Below are positions 55,224-62,830 of a stretch of DNA of 64,000 nt, in pieces; position 1 is the stretch's first letter; every line of letters starts with the position of its first letter. The translations under genes and the position numbers were made by a program. This DNA comes from Larkinella sp. C7 (GTDB lineage: Bacteria; Bacteroidota; Bacteroidia; Cytophagales; Spirosomataceae), in the NCBI RefSeq assembly GCF_006149005.1, contig NZ_VBSL01000001.1:558001-622000 (forward strand), in the 5' to 3' direction. The notes beneath the pieces are model-generated. The model saw only the letters and a list, made by a program, of their open reading frames with translations. It had not been told where the DNA came from and did no database searches.

Positions 55224-57053
55224 CAGTGCTACCTTCCCGTCCATCGTCGTCACCAGCACCCGGCGGTTTTTCAACGGCCAGACGCGGTTGAGCATGGCGT
55301 TCGACAGTTTGTGCGACCAGAGCAGCTTGCGGTTCCGGCGGTCGATGACGTACAGCGCACCTTCGTCGGTCGGTACGTAAATCAGTCCGTCGCGTTCGGT
55401 CAGCGGCCCCGGACTGATTTCGTAGCCGTACCGGCAATTGACAAACCACGCCCCTTGCCCATTGGCCGAATTGCTGGGAATGGCCCAGACAGAATCCTGC
55501 ATGCACTTGACGTAAATCAGCGAACGGTCTTCCGACACGCCCATCGACTCGAAGCCTTTGTGCTGGTTGGTTTTCCAGATTTCCTTGCCGGTTTCGGCGT
55601 CGATGGCCGTTACGGTGCGGTCGGGCGTCTGGATGAACAGGCGGTTTTTGACCAGAACCGGCACACAGGCTGCGGGCGAGAAATTGCGCATTTTCCCGTT
55701 GGTCCACCGCCAGACCGAATCGCCGGTTTTACGGTCCAGGGCATACAACGACGAGCCCCACGAACCAAAATAAACGCGCTTTTTGTCGACCACCGGAACC
55801 GATTCCACAAAGCCTTTGACGCCCGTGAACGTCCAGCGTACCGAGCCATCCGCCAGCGACAACGCCCGGAATTTACCTTCCGAACTGCCAATAAAAACCG
55901 TGTTCCGATCTATGACGGGCGACGCCACGATGGGTTGGCCGGTTTCCTGTTTCCAGAGCAGAGTGCCGCTGCGTTTGTCGAGGCAATACACGGTGCCGTC
56001 GGTCGAGGCCACCACAACCCGGTTTTTGCGAACCTCCGGGGTTGAATAGACTTTCCCGCCTGTGGCAAACCGCCAGCGCACCGCTCCGTTAGCCGTAGAG
56101 AGTGCCACGATCTGCCCGCCGGTGTTGGGATAGATGCAAAAACCGTCGCTTTCAACGATACCCGCACCGATGTCGCTGCTGTCCTGTTTGGCCCAGACCG
56201 GTTTCACCGTTGCGTATTGCTCGTTCATGCTATAGTCGGGACGCGGGTAGGCTTTGGCCGGTTGCTGGCTAAAATGATGATTTTCCAGTACGATGGTCCG
56301 CCAGGCGGCTTTTGTACCCACACCGGGATTTCGTTCAGCAAACGTCATGGTGTCGTTTTGCATCGTGACGATGTTGTATCCGCCCACTTGGTCCTTCGCC
56401 CGCAGGTTGGAACGGCCCATCGTTCCCGGAATGCCTTCAAAATTGAGTTCACGGTTGGCATGGCCGTGGCCGCAAAAAGCCGCCTGAATATTGGTTTTCT
56501 TGAGTTCGTCAATCAGCAAATACCAGTTTTCCAGCGACTCATCGAGCGGATAGTGGTTCATGAAAATAACCGGCTGGTCGGAACCCTTCAGTTTCCCGAC
56601 CTCGGACCGGAGCCACAGCACGTCTTCGCGGGCCACCAGCCCCGGCGACATCCGCATGTTGGGGCCACTGCCACAGCCGATAAACCGGTACTTCCCGACG
56701 GTAAACGCAAACCGTTCTGCTCCGAATACCTTCCGGAAACTGTTGCAGCCGTTCTCCGACCATTTCGTGTCGTGATTGCCCGGAAAAATGTACCACTTCT
56801 TGTTCAGTCCGTCCAGAATCTGTTTGGCAATCCGAAACTCTTCATCCGAGCCAAAATCGGTGACATCGCCCGTAAAAACCGCAAAATCGAGGTCAGTTTG
56901 GGCATTGATGTCGTTGACGGTGCGCTGTAAATCTTCGGCAGCGGTGGCGGGTGCGCCGACGTGGGTGTCGGTTACAAACGCAAACCGGATGGGTTGGGCG
57001 GGTGCCGGTTTTAACCCGAACAGGGAAACCAGCAGGAGGGCGAGATACTTCAT
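55197..57053 (-). CDS. Secreted metallophosphoesterase with PQQ-type beta-propeller
   Basis: A 618-residue protein. The signal peptide (about residues 1-20, ending KPAPAQ) sets the ATG at 57053. The calcineurin-like phosphoesterase domain (about 22-260) has all metal-binding blocks: DTHVG, GDVTDFG, GNHDTKW, MNHYPLDE and GHGHAN. The C-terminal 330 residues are a PQQ-like propeller with repeats such as VYCLDKRSGTLLWKQETGQP and LYALDRKTGDSVWRWTNGK. The substrate is unknown; a propeller often binds a partner or quinone. The last 27 bp overlap the end of the caspase fusion gene on the other strand. Confidence 0.88.
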   Translation of the reverse strand: MKYLALLLVSLFGLKPAPAQPIRFAFVTDTHVGAPATAAEDLQRTVNDINAQTDLDFAVFTGDVTDFGSDEEFRIAKQILDGLNKKWYIFPGNHDTKWSENGCNSFRKVFGAERFAFTVGKYRFIGCGSGPNMRMSPGLVAREDVLWLRSEVGKLKGSDQPVIFMNHYPLDESLENWYLLIDELKKTNIQAAFCGHGHANRELNFEGIPGTMGRSNLRAKDQVGGYNIVTMQNDTMTFAERNPGVGTKAAWRTIVLENHHFSQQPAKAYPRPDYSMNEQYATVKPVWAKQDSSDIGAGIVESDGFCIYPNTGGQIVALSTANGAVRWRFATGGKVYSTPEVRKNRVVVASTDGTVYCLDKRSGTLLWKQETGQPIVASPVIDRNTVFIGSSEGKFRALSLADGSVRWTFTGVKGFVESVPVVDKKRVYFGSWGSSLYALDRKTGDSVWRWTNGKMRNFSPAACVPVLVKNRLFIQTPDRTVTAIDAETGKEIWKTNQHKGFESMGVSEDRSLIYVKCMQDSVWAIPSNSANGQGAWFVNCRYGYEISPGPLTERDGLIYVPTDEGALYVIDRRNRKLLWSHKLSNAMLNRVWPLKNRRVLVTTMDGKVALLTADRVLF

Positions 57054-57122
57054 ACCGCAAATTACAACCGACAAAACCAGAAACAAGCCGTGGATGAAAC
57101 CGATCGGCGGGAAGATCAGTTA

Positions 57123-57153
57123 TTGAAAATAACCGCCGATTGCCTATCTTTTG
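57123..57153 (+). promoter_or_regulatory. Promoter of the kinase/reductase/zinc-finger operon
   Basis: TTG (57123-57125), a 19-bp spacer, then TATCTTTTG (57145-57153), the -7 consensus with one extra T; the ATG is 20 bp further on. Confidence 0.45.
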
Positions 57154-57172
57154 ACTCCCAAACCACTTTTTC

Positions 57173-58564
57173 ATGGATTGCCTGACTGAACTGAAAAACA
57201 ATCCAAAATTTACGGGTGTGCCGGACGAACAGCTCCTTTGGCTGGTCGATCGCTCGGAATGCCGTGAGTATCCGGCTGATGCCACGATTTACAAGCCCGG
57301 CGACCCGACCGATCATTTTTTGATTGTCCTGAAAGGTCACATCCGGTTTTATCTCATCCAGCAAGGGCAGCAGCAGGAATTGCGGGTGTCGGAAAATGGC
57401 TCGCTGGAGGGCGTCCTGCCGTTTTCGCGCATGGTAGAATCGGTGGCCTTCTGGCAAACCATCGGCCCAACGGCGGTTTTGGCCCTGCACCGCGACCACT
57501 TTCGCGAAATGATCCAGACACAGTTTGAACTGACTGAAACGCTGGTGCATGTCATGACCACCCGGGTGCGGGAAACGACACGGCAGTTGCAGCAAAATGA
57601 TAAAATGATGGCGTTGGGACGGATGTCGGCGGGGCTGGCCCACGAGCTGAACAACCCGGTTTCGGCCATCGTCCGGAGTTCCGACACGCTGAAATCGCAT
57701 TTGCACAACACCCCGCAACGATTCAAGGACGTGATGGCGCTGCGGGTCACCGACGAGATGGTCGACCGGGTCAGCAACCTGCTGTTTCGCAAAACAAAAA
57801 GCCCGGCGGAGGGCAAGCGGTTATCGCTGATGGAGCGCAGCAGCCTGGAAGATGAACTGCTCGACTGGTTCGACGACAACGACGTGGCGGATGGCAGCGA
57901 GCTGACCGAATCGCTGGTTGATTTTGGCTTTACGACCGACGATCTGGACGCCCTGCTGGTAGACGTTGCACCGGATAACCGGGCCACGGTACTGAACTGG
58001 CTGGTCAACAATCTGGTGACGGAGCGGCTGGTCACCGACATTGAGGAGGCATCCAAACGCATTGCCATTCTGGTGGACGCCATCAAGTCGTATACGCACA
58101 TGGATCGCGGAACCGGTCGGGAGTGCATTCACCTGCGCGAAGGCATCGACAGCACGCTTGTTTTGCTGAAACATAAACTGAAAGAAAAAAGTATTCAGGT
58201 TGCGGTTACGATCCCGGACGATTTGCCGCAGATCGAAGCCTATCCCAGTGAACTGAACCAGATCTGGACCAATCTGATCGACAATGCCATCGACGCCATG
58301 CCCAACGGTGGTCGGTTGCAGATTACCGGCGAAGTAGACCACGAATTTGAACTGATTCGCGTGATCGACGATGGCTCGGGGATTCCGGCCGAACACCTCG
58401 ACCATATTTTCGATCCTTTTTATACCACCAAAGCCATTGGCAAAGGAACCGGGCTTGGCCTCGACATCGTCCAGGGCATCGTCCGTCACCACAATGGCCG
58501 GATTTACGTCAACTCCAAACCGGGAAGAACCGAATTCAAAGTCTGTCTGCCCATCACACCCTAA
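57173..58564 (+). CDS. Histidine kinase with N-terminal cyclic-nucleotide-binding-like domain
   Basis: A 463-residue cytosolic kinase. Residues about 10-125 are a cNMP-type beta roll (YPADATIYKPGDPTDHFLIV, LKGHIRFYLI). HisKA follows, with phospho-acceptor His157 in MSAGLAHELNNP, then an unusual 120-residue helical insert (LFDDNDVADGSELTESLVDF region), and a HATPase domain: IWTNLIDNAIDAMPNGG, IDDGSGIPAEHLDHIFDPF, GKGTGLGLDIVQGIV. The stop is 3 bp before the receiver-reductase fusion, its obvious phosphotransfer partner. The ligand of the beta roll cannot be read; it lacks the classical cAMP-binding Arg-Ser pattern. Confidence 0.9.
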   Translation: MDCLTELKNNPKFTGVPDEQLLWLVDRSECREYPADATIYKPGDPTDHFLIVLKGHIRFYLIQQGQQQELRVSENGSLEGVLPFSRMVESVAFWQTIGPTAVLALHRDHFREMIQTQFELTETLVHVMTTRVRETTRQLQQNDKMMALGRMSAGLAHELNNPVSAIVRSSDTLKSHLHNTPQRFKDVMALRVTDEMVDRVSNLLFRKTKSPAEGKRLSLMERSSLEDELLDWFDDNDVADGSELTESLVDFGFTTDDLDALLVDVAPDNRATVLNWLVNNLVTERLVTDIEEASKRIAILVDAIKSYTHMDRGTGRECIHLREGIDSTLVLLKHKLKEKSIQVAVTIPDDLPQIEAYPSELNQIWTNLIDNAIDAMPNGGRLQITGEVDHEFELIRVIDDGSGIPAEHLDHIFDPFYTTKAIGKGTGLGLDIVQGIVRHHNGRIYVNSKPGRTEFKVCLPITP

Positions 58565-58567
58565 CGC

Positions 58568-60229
58568 ATGAAACTCCCCATCATCCTTGCCGTTGACGAC
58601 GATCAGGCGGTTTTGCAGGCCATCCAACGGGATTTACGGCAGCAATACCGGAAAAATTACAAGATTCTGGCCACCACCTCCGCCAGCGAGGGGCTGGAGA
58701 CGCTGGTTGAACTGAAGAAGAAAAACGAGGAAGTAGCCCTGTTTCTGTCCGATCAGCGGATGCCGGAAATGCTGGGCGTCGACTTTCTGCTTAAAGCCCG
58801 CAAGACGTTTCCCAACGCCAAAACCGTGTTGCTAACCGCCTATTCCGACATTGAAGCCGCCATTCGGGCTATCAACGACGTTCAACTGGATTACTACCTG
58901 AACAAACCCTGGGACCCGCCCACGGAAAAGCTGTATCCGATTCTGGACGAATTGCTGAGCGACTGGCAGTCGAACTACCGCCCGCCGTTTGAAGGGCTTA
59001 AGCTGATCGGGTATCAGTTTTCACCCCAGACGCACGAGTTAAAGGATTTTCTGGCGGGCAATCTGTTTCCGTATCAATGGCTTGATTTTGAGACGAATCC
59101 GGAAGCCAAACGGCTGGCCGAGTTACACGGTATTCAGCCGAACGATCTACCCGCAGTCTTGCTGGAAAACGGAGCGGTTTTGAAACAGCCGACGATGCCG
59201 GCCGTTGGTGAAAAGCTGGGGCTGAGCGCCAAAGCCACCCAATCGTTGTACGATCTGGCGATTATTGGTGCGGGGCCAGCCGGTTTGGCAGCCGCCGTTT
59301 ACGCCGGATCGGAAGGGCTTCGGGCCATCCTGATCGACAAACGCGCGCCCGGCGGTCAGGCCGGAACCAGTTCACGGATCGAGAACTACCTCGGTTTTCC
59401 GTCGGGACTGAGCGGTTCCGAACTGGCGCGTCGGGCCATTACGCAGGCCACCCGTTTTGGCGTCGAGTTTCTGGCTCCGCACGAGGTGGTGGCCATCAAA
59501 CCGAAAGGTCAGTACAAACACATCGAGCTGAGCGACGGAAGCGAGGTGGTAGCCCGGAGTATTGTGCTGAGCACGGGCGTTGCTTACCACAAACTGGACT
59601 GTCCGGGGCTGGATAAACTGACGGGCGCGGGGGTGTATTACGGTGCCGCCACCACGGAAGCCTATGCCTTCAAGGGTAAGCCGGTTTACGTCGTGGGCGG
59701 TGGCAATTCGGCCGGACAGGGTGCCATGTACCTCTCCCGGATGGCTTCCGACGTACACATCATCATCCGGCGTCCCGACCTGACGGCTACGATGTCGCAG
59801 TATCTGATCGACCAGATCGAAAAAACGCCGAATATTCACGTCCATCCCTGCACCGCAATTGCCGAAGGACTGGGAGAATCGCACCTGGAGTGTCTGATTC
59901 TTGAAGATATACAAACCAGTGAGCGAACGAAGGTTGCGGCCAGCGCCCTGTTCATTTTTATCGGGACCAAACCGTATACCGACTGGATTCAAATGAACAT
60001 CATCAAGGATCCCAAAGGCTTTATTGAAACGGGCCGCGACCTGGCGCGGTATGACGACTATAAGGAATTCTGGAAATTAGACCGCGATCCGTTCCTGCTC
60101 GAAACGTGCAGCGTAGGCATTTTTGCTGCGGGCGACGTACGCGCCGGAGCCATGAACCGCGTGGCGTCGGCGGTGGGCGAAGGAGCGATGGCGGTCAGTT
60201 TTGTTCATAAATACTTAGCCGAAACCTAG
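58568..60229 (+). CDS. Receiver - glutaredoxin-like - thioredoxin reductase-like fusion
   Basis: A 553-residue protein. A receiver (about 5-130; AVDDDQ, Asp62 in FLSDQRMPE, Lys113 in NKPWD) is joined to a glutaredoxin-like domain (about 143-222, starting LIGYQFSPQTHELKDFL) that has SPQT where CxxC would stand. Then comes a thioredoxin-reductase-like flavoprotein (about 227-553): FAD site AIIGAGPAGLAAAVY, PGGQAG, NADPH site VVGGGNSAGQGAM, FAD-closing FAAGDVRAGAMNRVASAVGE. At the position of the reductase CATC it reads GVYYGAATTEA, so the redox disulfide is missing. It may act as a regulated NADPH-flavin switch or pass electrons directly to a partner. Fusions of this order are known in databases as response regulator/thioredoxin-disulfide reductase. 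Confidence 0.88.
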   Translation: MKLPIILAVDDDQAVLQAIQRDLRQQYRKNYKILATTSASEGLETLVELKKKNEEVALFLSDQRMPEMLGVDFLLKARKTFPNAKTVLLTAYSDIEAAIRAINDVQLDYYLNKPWDPPTEKLYPILDELLSDWQSNYRPPFEGLKLIGYQFSPQTHELKDFLAGNLFPYQWLDFETNPEAKRLAELHGIQPNDLPAVLLENGAVLKQPTMPAVGEKLGLSAKATQSLYDLAIIGAGPAGLAAAVYAGSEGLRAILIDKRAPGGQAGTSSRIENYLGFPSGLSGSELARRAITQATRFGVEFLAPHEVVAIKPKGQYKHIELSDGSEVVARSIVLSTGVAYHKLDCPGLDKLTGAGVYYGAATTEAYAFKGKPVYVVGGGNSAGQGAMYLSRMASDVHIIIRRPDLTATMSQYLIDQIEKTPNIHVHPCTAIAEGLGESHLECLILEDIQTSERTKVAASALFIFIGTKPYTDWIQMNIIKDPKGFIETGRDLARYDDYKEFWKLDRDPFLLETCSVGIFAAGDVRAGAMNRVASAVGEGAMAVSFVHKYLAET

Positions 60230-60261
60230 TTCCGTTGTCGGAAGACTGATTTTTCTATACC

Positions 60262-60549
60262 ATGAGACAAAAAGCCTGCTCCCATCTGAGTGCTGTTGAA
60301 TCCGTTACGCTGCCGGACCGGCCGGCGGTTTGCGTGGAATGCGTTAAAACCGGTGATCGGTGGGTACATCTGCGCACCTGCCAGACCTGCGGGCAGACGC
60401 ACTGCTGCGATTCGTCGCCCAACCAGCACGCGACCAAACACTTTTACGCCAGCAATCACCCGGTTATTGCCTCGGCCGAGCCCGGCGAGTCGTGGCTGTG
60501 GTGCTTTGCCGATGAGCAGATTATGCCGTATTCCTTACCCTCGGCCTAA
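60262..60549 (+). CDS. UBP-type zinc finger protein
   Basis: A 95-residue protein consisting of one UBP (ZnF-UBP) domain: CSHL near the start, CVECVKTGDRWVHLRTCQTC, HCCDSSPNQHATKHFYASNHP and SWLWCFADE. The Cys/His ligands for two to three zincs and the aromatic residues after them are in place. In eukaryotes the fold binds the C-terminal Gly-Gly of ubiquitin; bacteria like this lack ubiquitin. The gene lies 32 bp after the receiver-reductase fusion and on the same strand, so it is probably the third member of that operon. It may bind a free protein C-terminus or simply scaffold the reductase; this is inference. Confidence 0.87.
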   Translation: MRQKACSHLSAVESVTLPDRPAVCVECVKTGDRWVHLRTCQTCGQTHCCDSSPNQHATKHFYASNHPVIASAEPGESWLWCFADEQIMPYSLPSA

Positions 60550-60564
60550 GGGCTGCGGATACGG

Positions 60565-61590
60565 TTATTTCGGAACCGGCAGGGTCACGTCAAGCGCGAG
60601 TGGCTGGCCGAACTGCGGCATCCCGTCGGCTGTCCACGTGAATTTCTGCGCCCGGGGTGAGCGATTGGTGCCGCAACCCTGTCCCGGTTCTGGGTTGGCA
60701 TGATACAGAATCCAGTCTTCCGTGCCGTCGGGTGATTTGAAGAAGGAGTTGTGCCCGGCGGCATTCGTTCCCGAAACGTTCACGGCTTTGAAAACCGGCT
60801 GATTTAGTTTGGTCCAGTTCCGGGTATCCATCAGATCTTTATCGCCGTCGATATACAGCATGCCCAGGGCGTAACTATCGGTCCAGCAGCCACTGGCCGA
60901 AAACACCACAAACAGGCGGTTGCCGTGCGCCAGGGGTTGCGGCCCTTCGTTGACGAGCACGACCGGCTTGTCGTCCGGCCCCGGTTTCGGAATCTTGCCG
61001 TCTACTTCCCAGGCGTAGGTCGGCGACGAAATGCGGACGCGCTGGCCCGTCGCCGTCCAGGGGTTTTCCATCTGGCAGAGGTAAATGTCCTGCTCTCCAT
61101 TTTCATCCCCTTCCCAGCCCGACCAGGTCAGGTACAGCTTGCCTTTGTGCTCAAAAACCGACCCGTCGATCGCCCATTTGTCGTCGGGTGTTTTAATCTG
61201 GCCTTTCATCGTCCAGGTGCCCAGCAAGGGGTCGGCAGATTCGTTTTCCAGCACCCACAGGCGGTGGTTGCGGTTTTTGCCGTCATCGGCGGCAAAAATC
61301 AGGTACCATTTCCCCCGGATAAAATGCAGTTCGGGTGCCCAGATTTCTTTGGAATACATCCCCGTTGCAGGGGGTGTCCAGACGATTTTCTTCTCGGCGG
61401 TTTTTAAATCCGCCAGCGAACGCGTTTTCCAGAGTGTCAGGTTGCGCCCGGTGGTGTGCGTGTAGTAATAAAACCCGTCTTTGTGAATGCTCCACGGGTC
61501 GGCCCCCGATGGCAATAAGGGATTGGTCAGGGTTTGGCTAAAGCCAATTGACGCCCATAGAAGGAATACGAAAAGTAATGTTTTTTTCAT
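60565..61590 (-). CDS. Glycoside hydrolase family 43 protein, secreted
   Basis: A 341-residue five-bladed propeller glycosidase. The signal peptide MKKTLLFVFLLWASIGFSQ fixes the ATG at 61590. The GH43 triad is visible: Asp31 in SGADPWSIHKDG (base), Asp142 in KWAIDGSVFEHKG (pKa modulator) and Glu215 in VNEGPQPL (acid). Family members are arabinofuranosidases, xylosidases or galactanases, and the exact activity cannot be told. It is read towards the convergent UBP-finger gene, 15 bp away, and follows the hydroxyacid dehydrogenase gene across a palindromic repeat. Confidence 0.9.
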   Translation of the reverse strand: MKKTLLFVFLLWASIGFSQTLTNPLLPSGADPWSIHKDGFYYYTHTTGRNLTLWKTRSLADLKTAEKKIVWTPPATGMYSKEIWAPELHFIRGKWYLIFAADDGKNRNHRLWVLENESADPLLGTWTMKGQIKTPDDKWAIDGSVFEHKGKLYLTWSGWEGDENGEQDIYLCQMENPWTATGQRVRISSPTYAWEVDGKIPKPGPDDKPVVLVNEGPQPLAHGNRLFVVFSASGCWTDSYALGMLYIDGDKDLMDTRNWTKLNQPVFKAVNVSGTNAAGHNSFFKSPDGTEDWILYHANPEPGQGCGTNRSPRAQKFTWTADGMPQFGQPLALDVTLPVPK

Positions 61591-61669
61591 CCATGCAAAT
61601 GCCCAAAGGGGCAAAATGGTAGTAGTCCGTTAATTTTTTCAGGGCGGTGGAATGGTTGTAGTCACAAAA

Positions 61670-61817
61670 CTACCCCGGAGGGGTAGCATATTAATAGTGA
61701 CGCCAATAGGAAAGAAATTCAAGCTCCGGAGGAGCGTCCTAACGGGTCAGGACGCTCCTCCGGAGCTTGAAAAAACACGGAGCGCTGTTTCCTATTAACA
61801 TTTTACCCCTCCGGGAT
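61670..61817. repeat. Composite palindromic repeat (family II, copy 2)
   Basis: The core is a perfect 23-bp inverted repeat, ttcaagctccggaggagcg... at 61718-61740 against 61749-61771, with an 8-nt loop; 19 bp of each arm are identical to the copy at 25648-25703. It is nested in further pairs: aataggaaa/tttcctatt (61705-61713, 61788-61796), and an outer ctaccccggaggggtag (61670-61686) with acccctccgggat (61805-61817). It lies between the dehydrogenase and GH43 genes. Confidence 0.9.
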
Positions 61818-61852
61818 CAATACCTACAATTGCTCTTCTTTCCAGAAATGCT

Positions 61853-62782
61853 TCAATACCCTTTCGACAACTCAACCTGGTTTTCCAGCGGTTTTCCGTT
61901 GGTAAACCGGTTCAGATTCTGAAAAAACAGGTCGACTTTCCCTTTGTCTTCCGTGGCCTGCCCTCCGCCCGTGTGCTGGGTCAGAATCACGTTGGGCATT
62001 TCCCACAGCGGATTGTCGAGCGGAAGCGGTTCCACTTCGGTGACATCCAGCACCGCACCCGCTAATTGTCCACTTTGCAGTGCGTCGATCAGCGCCTTTT
62101 CATCGGTCGTGCTGCCCCGGCCAATGTTGGCATAAACGCTCCCGGTTTTCATAGCCGCAATCAGCTCAGCCGAGAAAAACCCTTTGGCCGTTCCGGGTAA
62201 GCAGTTGATCACCAGATCGGTTTCGGGAAGAGCGGCTTTTAGTTCTTCGGGCGTGTGCAGTTCGGCTTCCGGATTGGTTCGGGCCAGGAATTTAACCTCG
62301 CACTGAAAACCGGTCAGCATTTGCCGGACGGCCTGCCCAATGGTTCCCGATCCCAGAATGACGACTTTCTTGTTTTTGAGTAAACACAGTTTAAACCGCA
62401 GCGGTACACCCACCCATTTCTTCTGCGTTTGCAGTACGGCCAGTCCGTGAATATCCCGGTAAAATGCAATGATCCCGGCCACAATCGTTTCGGCGCAGGG
62501 CCAGGCGAAATAATCGCCCATGTTGGTTACCAGCGCATTCAGTTGAATATGCTTGTAGCCGTCGAACCCGGCAGAGTCTAACTGCCACCATTTCAGATTG
62601 GTACCGCCCGAAAACCAGGCCGGGGGCGGGTTTCCCAGCACCAGGTCGGCGCGTTGAAAAGCCGCTGGCTGTTCGTTTTCGGGAAGGTCTTTTTTGAAGA
62701 TTACTTCATAATTATCAGGCAGTTGCGCACGAAAATACGCTTTATCGGACTCGTTCAAGGGGGTGTTTACAAAAACAATCAT
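61853..62782 (-). CDS. D-2-hydroxyacid dehydrogenase
   Basis: A 309-residue NAD-dependent enzyme. The catalytic domain has the substrate-loop NMGDYFAWPCAETIVAGIIAF region; the inserted Rossmann domain has VVILGSGTIGQAVRQML (GxGxxG). The catalytic triad lies in NIGRGSTTDE (Arg), VLDVTEVEPLP (Glu) and ILTQHTGGG (His), in the usual order. It reduces or oxidises 2-ketoacid/2-hydroxyacid pairs; the identity (glyoxylate, phosphoglycerate-like or other) is open. A -7 element lies at 62808-62815. Confidence 0.9.
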   Translation of the reverse strand: MIVFVNTPLNESDKAYFRAQLPDNYEVIFKKDLPENEQPAAFQRADLVLGNPPPAWFSGGTNLKWWQLDSAGFDGYKHIQLNALVTNMGDYFAWPCAETIVAGIIAFYRDIHGLAVLQTQKKWVGVPLRFKLCLLKNKKVVILGSGTIGQAVRQMLTGFQCEVKFLARTNPEAELHTPEELKAALPETDLVINCLPGTAKGFFSAELIAAMKTGSVYANIGRGSTTDEKALIDALQSGQLAGAVLDVTEVEPLPLDNPLWEMPNVILTQHTGGGQATEDKGKVDLFFQNLNRFTNGKPLENQVELSKGY

Positions 62783-62807
62783 GCCAGCGGTGTTAGGTGT
62801 ATGATGG

Positions 62808-62815
62808 CAAAAGTA
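62808..62815 (-). promoter_or_regulatory. -7 promoter element of the hydroxyacid dehydrogenase gene
   Basis: Minus-strand TACTTTTG matches TAnnTTTG exactly, 26 bp before the ATG, inside the 48-bp gap after the upstream gene. Confidence 0.45.
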
Positions 62816-62830
62816 ATCAATCCCCCTTTT

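Noticed and set aside
58568-60229. Ordinary thioredoxin reductase
   Set aside because: The flavin and NADPH motifs are there, but the CATC disulfide is replaced and a receiver is fused to it, so disulfide reduction is not supported.
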